From Azospirillum sp. TSH64 (GTDB lineage: Bacteria > Pseudomonadota > Alphaproteobacteria > Azospirillales > Azospirillaceae), in NCBI RefSeq assembly GCF_003116035.1, contig NZ_LGQW01000015.1, positions 3,424,646 to 3,488,645 on the forward strand: a stretch of DNA of 64,000 nt, read 5' to 3'. The notes under the pieces are model-generated. The model was not told where the DNA came from, ran no database searches, and worked only from the letters and a program-made list of their open reading frames with translations. Within the stretch, counting starts at the first letter, position 1. Every line of letters starts with the position of its first letter. Positions 53,296 to 61,425 of the stretch are shown here, one piece after another. A program made the translations under genes and the position numbers.

Positions 53296-54381
53296 TCAGC
53301 GCCGGGTCAGGCGGAGGGTTGCGCTGTCATAGGCATATTCCGACGCCTGCAGCCAGAGATTGGAATCGTTCTGGAAGCGGCGGTAGCTCTCGTAGAACTT
53401 CTTGAAGGCCGGGTTCTTTTCCGACAGCTCGTCGTAAAGCTCCATCGCCGCCTTGTGGCTGGCCTGCAGCACGTCCTGCGGGAAGGCGCGCAGCTTGGCG
53501 CCGTTGGCGACCACGCGCTTCAGCGCCGCCGGGTTCAGCACGTCGTAGCGTGCCACGCTGTCGATGTTGGCCAGCGCCGCGGCCGCCGTCAGCGCCGCCT
53601 GATAGTGCTTCGGCAGGTCGTTCCAGCGCTTGGTGTTGATGAAGAAATGCTGGAGCGAGGTGCCGTCCCACCAACCCGGATAGTAGTAGTTGGGCGCGAT
53701 CTTGTAGAGCCCGAGCTTCTCGTCGTCATAGGGGCCGTTGAACTCGGCGGCGTCGATGGTGCCGCGTTCCAGCGCCGGATAGATGTCGCCGCCGCCGACC
53801 TGCTGCGCCACCACGCCGAGCTTGGCCAGGATCTGGCCGCCCAGGCCGGAGATGCGGAACTTCAGCCCCTTCAGATCCTCGACGCTCTTGATCTCGTTGC
53901 GGAACCAGCCGCCCATCTGCGCGCCGGTGTTGCCGCCGGCCAGCGCCTTGAGATTGTAGCCGGCGTAGAACTCCTCCAGCAGCTTGCCGCCTTCGCCATG
54001 GTAGAACCAGGCGTTCTGCTGACGGGTGTTCAACCCGAAGGGCAGGCAGCAGCCGAAGGCGAAGGCCGGGTCCTTGCCGACATAATAGTAGGACGCGGTG
54101 TGGCACATCTCGACCGTGTCGTTGCTGGCGGCGTCCAGTGCCTGGAGCGCCGGCACCACCTCGCCCGCGGCGAAGACCTGGATCTGGAACTTGCCGTCGG
54201 TGGCCTCGGCGACGTTCTTCGCCATCACCTCGGCGCTGCCATAGAGCACGTCGATGTTCTTCGGGAAGCTCGACACGCAGCGCCAGCGGATCGTCGGCTC
54301 CGACTGCGCGATGGCCGGAGCCGCAAGCGTGGAGGCACCGGCGGCGACGGCGGCACCCTTGAAGAATTGACGGCGCTTCAT
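53296..54381 (-). CDS. TRAP transporter solute-binding protein (DctP), Tat-type signal
   Basis: 361-aa periplasmic binding protein. The N-terminus MKRRQFFKGAAVAAGASTLA carries a twin-arginine motif (RRQFFK) and cleaves near AIAQ, so export is probably by Tat. The mature part has the DctP pattern (EVVPALQALDAASNDTVEM, GWFRNEIKSVEDLKGLKFRISGLGGQI, PALERGTIDAAEFNGP). GGGAGG precedes the ATG. It heads the leftward operon. The subgroup resembles binding proteins for organic acids of the mannitol/chloroaromatic-annotated type, a poorly defined substrate class. Confidence 0.92.
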   Translation of the reverse strand: MKRRQFFKGAAVAAGASTLAAPAIAQSEPTIRWRCVSSFPKNIDVLYGSAEVMAKNVAEATDGKFQIQVFAAGEVVPALQALDAASNDTVEMCHTASYYYVGKDPAFAFGCCLPFGLNTRQQNAWFYHGEGGKLLEEFYAGYNLKALAGGNTGAQMGGWFRNEIKSVEDLKGLKFRISGLGGQILAKLGVVAQQVGGGDIYPALERGTIDAAEFNGPYDDEKLGLYKIAPNYYYPGWWDGTSLQHFFINTKRWNDLPKHYQAALTAAAALANIDSVARYDVLNPAALKRVVANGAKLRAFPQDVLQASHKAAMELYDELSEKNPAFKKFYESYRRFQNDSNLWLQASEYAYDSATLRLTRR

Positions 54382-54888
54382 GCTGTTTTTCCTCCCGAAG
54401 TTCTTGTTGTGTGACGGCACGATGAGGGTTGATCGTCCACGACCGCTTTTACCGGCAAGACATCCATTGAACTGCGAAAGAGTTGATGGAAGTCATGGTT
54501 TGCGTCTTCTGGCGGTGGCGCGACATCTCCTTGCTCGCGGTGTCCTGGGAATTGGCGGCGGCTGGTCCCAGGGATGGCTGTGACTGTCCGGGAATGGACG
54601 GGTCGATGTGGTGACCCTGACAGTGGAGCAACCGTCCGCACAGAGGAATGTGTTTCGTGGGCATACCAGCCATAAGCTGGGCAAGCCATCAGCTATACGA
54701 ACCATTCGGGCCCGGCCCCGCGCGGCCCTTTGAAACCGGGGTGGGTGCTGACGGTTTGCTATGCCCGCAATGAATATCTGTTACAGGCACGCCATGCGCT
54801 CCGCGATGCGAGGCTGATCGGTAGTCTGTGGGGAACGGTTCCCAATGCCTCAAACGACGGATGTTCAACCGCATGAACGGTAAGCGCC
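54382..54888. promoter_or_regulatory. Divergent control region between the TRAP operon and the E1-like gene
   Basis: 507 bases with no credible gene. A perfect dyad GGGAAC-G-GTTCCC lies at 54831-54843, 46 bases before the rightward start, and is the best operator candidate. The promoters of both operons must be here. The LysR regulator at 59475 or the IclR regulator at 62740 may act at this site. Confidence 0.5.
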
Positions 54889-57588
54889 ATGTCTAGGCCG
54901 TCCTCTCCGCTCAACGCCGCCGGGGCCGCCTATCTCGAAGCGTTGCAGGAGCGCTTCCGCGACGATCCCGCCTCGGTGGACGTGAGCTGGCGCGCCGTCT
55001 TCCAGATCCTGGACGAGCTGGGCGCGGTCGCTCCGGACTTGTCGGCATCGGGTGGGCCGACATCAGGTGAGCCGGCGTCCGGGCCGCTGTCGCTCCGGCA
55101 CGAGGACATCCGCCAGCGCGGCCATGCTGCCGCCGCCCTCGATCCTCTGGGCCGCGCCGCCCCTCCCGCCGGACCGGAGTCCGGGGATGCGGAGACCGCG
55201 CGGCTGCGCCGGCTCTATCAGGGCACGCTGACGCTGGAAACCGCCCATATCGACGATCCGGCCCTGCGGTCCTGGCTGCGCGACGCCTATGAGGGGGCCT
55301 CTGCCACCCCGCCGGCCGAGGCCCGTCGCCGGGCGCTGTCGCTGCTGAGTGCTGCGGAGGAGTTTGAAAGGCTGCTCGGCACCCGCTACCCGACGAAGAA
55401 GCGGTTCGGCGCGGAGGGGATGGAGACGCTGATTCCGCTGCTGGACCGCATCCTCGCGGCGGCTGCGGCGGCGGGCGTCACCGAGGTGCAGGTCGGGACC
55501 ATGCATCGCGGCCGGCTCAGCCTGATGGCCAACGTGCTGGGCAAACCGCTGGTCGAGCTGTTCGCCGGGATCAAGGGCATGCATCCCTTCCAGGCCGACC
55601 CGCCGGTCCCCGCCGACGTCCCCTATCACATGGGGGTGGAAAGCAGCCTGTCCTTCGGCGACGGCACGCTGGCGCTGACCCTGTCCCCCAACCCGTCGCA
55701 TCTGGAGGCGATCAATCCGGTCATTCTGGGCCGGGCGCGGGCGCGTCAGGATCTGGTCCGCGAGCAGGGCGGCGAGGCGCGCCGGGTGCTGTGCGTGCTG
55801 CTGCACACCGACGCCAGCGTGATCGGCCAGGGCAGCGTGACCGAGGCTCTGCAACTGTCCGGCGTCGCCGGCTTCACTGTTGCCGGCACCATCCATGTCA
55901 TCGTCAACAACCAGATCGGCTTCACCACCGAACGCGACGAGGCGCGGACTTCGCTCCATTGCACCGGGCTGTGGAAGGCGGTGGACAGCCCCATCCTGCA
56001 CGTCAACGCCGACGATCCGGACGCGGCGCTGCGGGCCGCCGACCTCGCGGTTGCCTTCCGGCAGGCGCACGGGCGCGATGCGGTGATCGACCTCGTCGGC
56101 TACCGCCGCAACGGTCACAACGAGATCGACGAGCCGCGCTTCACCCAGCCGCTGGATTACGCGGCGATCGACGCCCATCCGCCCGTCCGCGCGCTCTATG
56201 CCAAGCGGCTGGCCGCCGACGGAGCGGTCGGGGAGGGCGCCGCCGACGCGCTCGCCGCCGGTCACAAGGCCCGCTTCCAGGAGGCGTTGGCCGCCGCCGC
56301 CGATCACCGGCCGAACCATGACGGCTTCCCCGGCGGACGCTGGGCGCCGTTCGCGTCCGGCGGGCCTGCTGCCGGCGGGTCTGCCGCCGTGGAACCGGAC
56401 ACCGGCATCGGCTCCGACCGGCTGCGGGCTCTGCTGGCGGCGCTGGCCGCCATTCCGGATGGCCTGGCCGTCGACCGCAAGGTGGACCGCGTCATCCGCC
56501 GCCGCGCCGAGGAGCCGCTGGACTGGGCGACCGGCGAGGCGCTGGCCTTCGCAACGCTGCTGGCCGATGGGGTGCCGGTGCGGCTGACCGGCCAGGACGT
56601 GGTGCGTGGCGCCTTCTCCCACCGGCATTTCGCTCTGACCGATGCCGTCACCGGCAAGCGCCATGTCAGCCTGAATCATCTGGGCGTCGCCCAGGCCCGC
56701 TTCGACGTGGTCAACAGCCCGCTGTCGGAATATGCCGTGCTCGGCTTCGAATACGGCTACAGCCTGGAACGGCCCGACGCGCTGGTGATCTGGGAGGCGC
56801 AGTTCGGCGATTTCGCCAACGGCGCCCAGATCCTGATCGACCAGTTCATCGTCAGCGCGGAAGACAAGTGGCGACAGCCCTCCGGCCTCGTCCTCCTGCT
56901 GCCGCACGGGCTGGAAGGGCAGGGGCCGGAACATTCCTCCGCCCGGCCGGAGCGCTTCCTCCAGATGGCGGCGCGCGACAACATCCGCATCGCGCATCCG
57001 TCCACCCCGGCGAACTACTTCCACCTGCTGCGCCGGCAGATGCTGCGGCGCGACCGCAAGCCGCTGGTGGTGCTGAGCCCGAAGACCCTGCTGCGCCTGC
57101 CGGCGGCGGTGTCGGCGCTGGCCGATTTAGCACCCGGCACCGGATTCCAGCCGGTCGTCGTCACCGCCGGCGAACGTGTCGGCCGCATCCTGCTGTGCAG
57201 CGGCAAGCTGGCTTACGAGCTGGAGCGGGAGCGGGCCGCCCTGGACGCGGAGGATGTGGCGGTGGTGCGGCTGGAGATGCTGTATCCCCTGCCCGCGGCC
57301 GAACTGTCGGCCCTGTTCCGCCGTTGGCCGGACGCCTCCTGCGTTTGGGTGCAGGAGGAACCGGAGAACCTAGGCGCCTGGACCTATCTCGACCGCCGGC
57401 TGGAGGCGTTGCGGGCAGCGGCCGGCTGCGCCGAGCCGCGCGTCGTCTGCGTGGCCCGTGCCGAAGCGGCCTCTCCCGCCGGCAGCTTCCACGGCGACCA
57501 TGAGGCCGACCAGCGCCGGCTGGTCGAGCAGGCCTTCGCCGGGCTCGCCGCCGCCCTGCCGTCCCGAGGGAAAGCGGCGGCGGAGTGA
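54889..57588 (+). CDS. 2-oxoglutarate dehydrogenase E1-like protein (SucA paralogue)
   Basis: 899-aa thiamine-diphosphate enzyme of the OGDH/DHTKD1 family. Clear blocks: VGTMHRGRLSLMANVLGKPL, NPSHLEAINPVILGR, VIVNNQIGFTT, RRNGHNEIDEPRFTQPL, VIWEAQFGDFANGAQ and PHGLEGQGPEHSSARPERFLQ. The usual HGDAA segment reads His306-Thr-Asp (HTDASVIGQG), and GHNEGDEP reads GHNEIDEP, so it is divergent. No sucB or lpd is nearby, so it is a second E1. It may act on another 2-oxoacid such as 2-oxoadipate, or work with the housekeeping E2/E3. The gene is followed by the Mcd-like gene after 80 bases. Confidence 0.85.
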   Translation: MSRPSSPLNAAGAAYLEALQERFRDDPASVDVSWRAVFQILDELGAVAPDLSASGGPTSGEPASGPLSLRHEDIRQRGHAAAALDPLGRAAPPAGPESGDAETARLRRLYQGTLTLETAHIDDPALRSWLRDAYEGASATPPAEARRRALSLLSAAEEFERLLGTRYPTKKRFGAEGMETLIPLLDRILAAAAAAGVTEVQVGTMHRGRLSLMANVLGKPLVELFAGIKGMHPFQADPPVPADVPYHMGVESSLSFGDGTLALTLSPNPSHLEAINPVILGRARARQDLVREQGGEARRVLCVLLHTDASVIGQGSVTEALQLSGVAGFTVAGTIHVIVNNQIGFTTERDEARTSLHCTGLWKAVDSPILHVNADDPDAALRAADLAVAFRQAHGRDAVIDLVGYRRNGHNEIDEPRFTQPLDYAAIDAHPPVRALYAKRLAADGAVGEGAADALAAGHKARFQEALAAAADHRPNHDGFPGGRWAPFASGGPAAGGSAAVEPDTGIGSDRLRALLAALAAIPDGLAVDRKVDRVIRRRAEEPLDWATGEALAFATLLADGVPVRLTGQDVVRGAFSHRHFALTDAVTGKRHVSLNHLGVAQARFDVVNSPLSEYAVLGFEYGYSLERPDALVIWEAQFGDFANGAQILIDQFIVSAEDKWRQPSGLVLLLPHGLEGQGPEHSSARPERFLQMAARDNIRIAHPSTPANYFHLLRRQMLRRDRKPLVVLSPKTLLRLPAAVSALADLAPGTGFQPVVVTAGERVGRILLCSGKLAYELERERAALDAEDVAVVRLEMLYPLPAAELSALFRRWPDASCVWVQEEPENLGAWTYLDRRLEALRAAAGCAEPRVVCVARAEAASPAGSFHGDHEADQRRLVEQAFAGLAAALPSRGKAAAE

Positions 57589-57668
57589 CGGGCCGTCCGT
57601 CCGCATCGACGGATGGACCCGACAGCGAACACCAAACACAGTATAACGAGCACTGGGGAAACGCGCCG

Positions 57669-59372
57669 ATGTCTTCCAGCTTGAGCACCGCCAGCCCGTC
57701 CGAAGCCTCTCCGCTTCTGCTCCCCGATCTGTTGCAGGCCACGGCCACGGCACTCGATGCGGTGGCGCAGCTGGCCGAGGCGGCGGAGCGCGGCGTCGCG
57801 GCACTGGTGGCGCCGGATGGGCGCGTTGATGCGGCGCTGCTCGACCGCCATCAGGTGGCGGCGCATGGCTTCGCCTGGGTCGCGACCTATGCCGCGGCAT
57901 TGCGCCAGATGCGGGGCTGGGCGGAACGGCTGGACCATGCCGGCCGGCTGGGCGAACTGGAAGCGGCCATGCTCCAGGCGGCGTTCGGCGAGTATCTGGC
58001 CCAGCTCGACGGCGGTCTGGCGATGAGCCAGGGCGAAATCGTCCGGCCCGCCGATTTCGGGCTGGGCGAGGCGGAGCGGGACGCCTTCCGCACCGAGGCG
58101 GTGTGCCGGCTGATCGCCGCCGGCAACGCCTCCGGCCTGCGGCTGCGCATCGCCGAACTGCTGACCGATGCGCTGCATGGCGGCGGCTTCGGCGACATGG
58201 CGCTGGAGGACGAGGCGCTGGACATGGTCCGCGACCAGTTCCGCCGCTTCGTCGCCGACGCGGTGGAGCCGCATGCCCATGACTGGCATCTGAAGGACGA
58301 GCTGATCCCGCTTCCCGTCGTCGAGCAGATGGCGGAGATGGGGGTGTTCGGCCTGACCGTGCCGGAGGAGGATGGCGGGCTCGGCATGGGCAAGCTCGCC
58401 ATGTGCGTGGTGACGGAGGAACTGTCGCGCGGCTACATCGGCGTCGGCTCCCTCGGCACCCGTGCGGAGATCGCGGCCGAACTGATCCGCATGGGCGGCA
58501 CCGCCGAACAGCGGGCGCGCTGGCTGCCGCGCATCGCGTCGGGCGAGATCCTGCCGACCGCCGTCTTCACCGAGCCCGACACCGGGTCCGACCTGGGCAG
58601 CCTGCGCACCCGCGCGGTGCCGGACGGCGACCTCTATCGCGTCACCGGGGCGAAGACCTGGATCACCCATGGCAGCCGGTCGGACCTGATGACGCTGCTG
58701 GTGCGCACCGATCCGGACGCCCCCGGCTATCGCGGCCTGTCGATGCTGCTGGCCGAGAAGCCGCGCGGCACCGAGGCGGACCCCTTCCCGGCCGAGGGGA
58801 TGAGCGGCGGCGAGATCCCGGTGCTGGGCTATCGCGGCATGAAGGAATACGAAATCGGCTTCGACGGCTTCGCCGTCCCCCGCGAAAACCTGCTGGGCGG
58901 CGTCGAGGGCCAGGGCTTCAAGCAGTTGATGGCGACCTTCGAATCCGCCCGCGTGCAGACCGCCGCCCGCGCCGTCGGCGTGGCGCAGAACGCCATGGAG
59001 CTCGGCCTGCGCTATGCCCAGGAGCGCGTCCAGTTCGGCCGTCCGCTCGCCGCCTTCCCGCGCGTCGCCGGCAAGCTGGCCTGGATGGCGGTTGAAACGA
59101 TGATCGCCCGCCAGCTGACCTATTTCGCGGCGCGGGAGAAGGACAGCGACCGCCGCTGCGACATCGAGGCCGGCATGGCGAAGCTGCTGGCCGCGCGCGT
59201 TGCCTGGTCGAACGCCGACAACTCGGTGCAGATCCATGGCGGCAACGGCTACGCCGTCGAATATCCGGTCAGCCGGGTGCTGTGCGACGCCCGTATCCTG
59301 AACATCTTTGAAGGGGCGGCGGAAATCCAGGCCCAGGTCGTCGCCCGTGGTCTGCTGTCGCGCCGCAATTGA
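57669..59372 (+). CDS. (2S)-methylsuccinyl-CoA dehydrogenase-like acyl-CoA dehydrogenase (Mcd)
   Basis: 567 aa. The C-terminal about 390 residues are a standard acyl-CoA dehydrogenase (FTEPDTGSDLGSLRTRA, WITHGSRSDLM, QFGRPLAAFPRVAGKLAWM, catalytic Glu548 in FEGAAEIQ). The N-terminal about 170-residue helical extension (QVAAHGFAWVATYAAALRQMRGWAERL) is the distinguishing feature of methylsuccinyl-CoA dehydrogenase of the ethylmalonyl-CoA pathway. It oxidises methylsuccinyl-CoA to mesaconyl-C1-CoA. The Mct-type gene 2 kb downstream would take that product. Start 57669 is chosen because the frame upstream overlaps the E1 gene's end without conservation. Confidence 0.8.
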   Translation: MSSSLSTASPSEASPLLLPDLLQATATALDAVAQLAEAAERGVAALVAPDGRVDAALLDRHQVAAHGFAWVATYAAALRQMRGWAERLDHAGRLGELEAAMLQAAFGEYLAQLDGGLAMSQGEIVRPADFGLGEAERDAFRTEAVCRLIAAGNASGLRLRIAELLTDALHGGGFGDMALEDEALDMVRDQFRRFVADAVEPHAHDWHLKDELIPLPVVEQMAEMGVFGLTVPEEDGGLGMGKLAMCVVTEELSRGYIGVGSLGTRAEIAAELIRMGGTAEQRARWLPRIASGEILPTAVFTEPDTGSDLGSLRTRAVPDGDLYRVTGAKTWITHGSRSDLMTLLVRTDPDAPGYRGLSMLLAEKPRGTEADPFPAEGMSGGEIPVLGYRGMKEYEIGFDGFAVPRENLLGGVEGQGFKQLMATFESARVQTAARAVGVAQNAMELGLRYAQERVQFGRPLAAFPRVAGKLAWMAVETMIARQLTYFAAREKDSDRRCDIEAGMAKLLAARVAWSNADNSVQIHGGNGYAVEYPVSRVLCDARILNIFEGAAEIQAQVVARGLLSRRN

Positions 59373-59474
59373 GGGGTGCCGGGCGGGCGGAACTGACCTG
59401 TCGCGACCACGCTTGTATCATACCGGCGTATTCGCTATCCGACGGGGAGGACTGAAAGGACAAGGCCGCCCGCG

Positions 59475-60434
59475 ATGGAACTTCTGGAACTGCGCTATTT
59501 CGTTCAGGTGGCCGACCTTGGCAGCTTCTCCAAGGCCTCGGTCAAGCTGGGCATCACGCAGCCGGCGCTGAGCCGGCAGGTCCAGAAGCTGGAGCACGAG
59601 CTGCGCACCAGCCTGTTCTACCGTCACGGCCGCGGCGTCTCGCTGACCCAGCAGGGGCGCAAGCTCTACGACGTGGTGCGTCACCTGCTGGGCGCGCTCA
59701 GCGAGATCAAGGAGGAGATCCAGGACCAGTCGGAGCGGCTGACCGGGACCGTCACGCTGGGGCTGCCGCCCTCGATCTGCGCCACGCTGGGCGCTCCGCT
59801 GGCCCGCCGCTTCCACGAGAACTATCCCGACGCGACCCTGCGCATCCACGAGGTGTTCAGCGGCACGCTGCTGGAATGGGTGGAAGGCGGGCGGCTGGAC
59901 CTTGCCGTCCTCTACGATGCGCGGCGCGGACGCAGCATGCTGTCGTCTCCCCTGCTGGTGGAAAGTCTGCAGCTGGTCCAATCGGCCAAGGACGCGGCGG
60001 CCGGCGACGACGGGCCGGTCGGGGTCGAGATGCTGGCCGACCTGCATTTCGTGCTGCCCGGCCTGGAAAACGGCCTGCGCCGGGTGGTGGATGCCGCGGT
60101 GCGCCGGGCCGACATCGATCTGCAGGTCGATATGGAGATCGACTCCGTCACCGCCATCAAGCAGCTGGTGGAGGAGGGAATGGGATCGACCATCCTTCCC
60201 TTCGGCGCCGTCCACCGCGAGGTGCGCCAGGGCCGGCTGATCGCGCGCGAGATCACGTCGAAGGACATGCACGCCATGCTGGTCACCGCCACACCGCTGC
60301 ATCAGCCGGTGTCGAAGGCGACCCGTGCCCTGCTGCGGCTGATCCATGTCGAAGTCGTCAAATGCGTCGCCAACGGCGTGCTGAAGGGCAAGGTCGTCGC
60401 TCCCGGAAGTGCCGGGGAGGACAGCGCGCTGTGA
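59475..60434 (+). CDS. LysR-family transcriptional regulator
   Basis: 319 aa. Helix-turn-helix at 4-62 (GSFSKASVKLGITQPALSRQVQKLEHELRTSLFYRHGRGVSLT split by the wing), then effector domain 90-300. The NAC/TsaR-like branch is suggested by the N-terminus MELLELRYFVQVADLG. Same strand as the flanking genes and in the middle of the acyl-CoA region, so it is a likely regulator of it; target sites were not found. Confidence 0.92.
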   Translation: MELLELRYFVQVADLGSFSKASVKLGITQPALSRQVQKLEHELRTSLFYRHGRGVSLTQQGRKLYDVVRHLLGALSEIKEEIQDQSERLTGTVTLGLPPSICATLGAPLARRFHENYPDATLRIHEVFSGTLLEWVEGGRLDLAVLYDARRGRSMLSSPLLVESLQLVQSAKDAAAGDDGPVGVEMLADLHFVLPGLENGLRRVVDAAVRRADIDLQVDMEIDSVTAIKQLVEEGMGSTILPFGAVHREVRQGRLIAREITSKDMHAMLVTATPLHQPVSKATRALLRLIHVEVVKCVANGVLKGKVVAPGSAGEDSAL

Positions 60435-60570
60435 CGCAAGCTGGGGCCGTGCTCCGCCCCGTTATGCTTTGACAGCTGATAGCAGTTATGACGGATGGTC
60501 CATAGCACGGCCGGTTCAGCGCGGATAGCCTCCCCCATCACCACATAATTCCCTGGGGAAGGAACCGAGA

Positions 60571-61323
60571 ATGACGAAGCGCCTGGACGGCAAGGTTGCC
60601 CTGATCACCGGGGCGGCGCAGGGCCTGGGCCTTGCGATGGCCGAAACCTTCGTGCGCGAGGGCGCCCGCGTGGCGGTCGTCGACATCAACGGCGACGCCG
60701 CCGCCGCGGTGGCGGAGCAGCTGGGCGAGGCTGCCATCGGCATCAAAGCCAACGTCACCAAAACCGCCGATGTCGAGATGACCATCGCCGCGACGGTCGA
60801 GAAATTCGGGCGCCTCGACATCCTGGTGAACAACGCCGGCTCCACCCACGCCAACGGTCCGTTCGAGACCGTGACCGAAGAGGAGTTCGACCGCGTCTTC
60901 GCCCTGAACGTCAAGTCGATCTACCTCTATTCCAAGGCGGTGGTCGCGACGATGCGGGCGCAGAAGTCCGGCGTGATCCTCAATCTCGGCTCCACTGCCG
61001 GGCTGCGCCCGCGTCCGGGCCTGGTCTGGTACAACGCCACGAAGGGTGCGGTTCACAACATCACCCAGTCGCTGGCGCTCGAACTGGCGCCCGACAACAT
61101 CCGCGTCTGCGCGCTGGCTCCGGTGGCCACCGAAACGCCGCTGCTCGCCACCTTCATGGGCGGCGACACCCCGGAGAAGCGGGCGCGCATGCTGGGCATC
61201 GTTCCGCTCGGCCGCCTGGGCCAGCCCTCCGATGTCGCCAACGCCGCGCTGTATCTCGCCTCCGACGAGGCGGCTTTCATCACCGGCGTGGTGCTGGAGG
61301 TCGACGGCGGCCGCTGCGTCTGA
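60571..61323 (+). CDS. Short-chain dehydrogenase/reductase (FabG-like)
   Basis: 250-aa classical SDR. NAD(P)-binding TGAAQGLG at 14-21, NNAG near 90, catalytic Ser141 (LGSTAGL), Tyr154 and Lys158 (YNATKGA). The acidic VDIN after the second strand favours NAD(H). The C-terminus GGRCV is complete. It precedes the CoA-transferase-type gene by 102 bases, with a short hairpin (61338-61365) between. Substrate may be a hydroxyacyl-CoA or free hydroxyacid of the nearby pathway. Confidence 0.9.
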   Translation: MTKRLDGKVALITGAAQGLGLAMAETFVREGARVAVVDINGDAAAAVAEQLGEAAIGIKANVTKTADVEMTIAATVEKFGRLDILVNNAGSTHANGPFETVTEEEFDRVFALNVKSIYLYSKAVVATMRAQKSGVILNLGSTAGLRPRPGLVWYNATKGAVHNITQSLALELAPDNIRVCALAPVATETPLLATFMGGDTPEKRARMLGIVPLGRLGQPSDVANAALYLASDEAAFITGVVLEVDGGRCV

Positions 61324-61425
61324 GGACGGGCCGTGCAAGGCCGGGGTGCGTCCGCGCTCCGGCCTGACCCGACCCGACCGGCTCCCGCCACCCCCTGCAT
61401 CCACCCCGAGCGGAATCCCTCCCCC

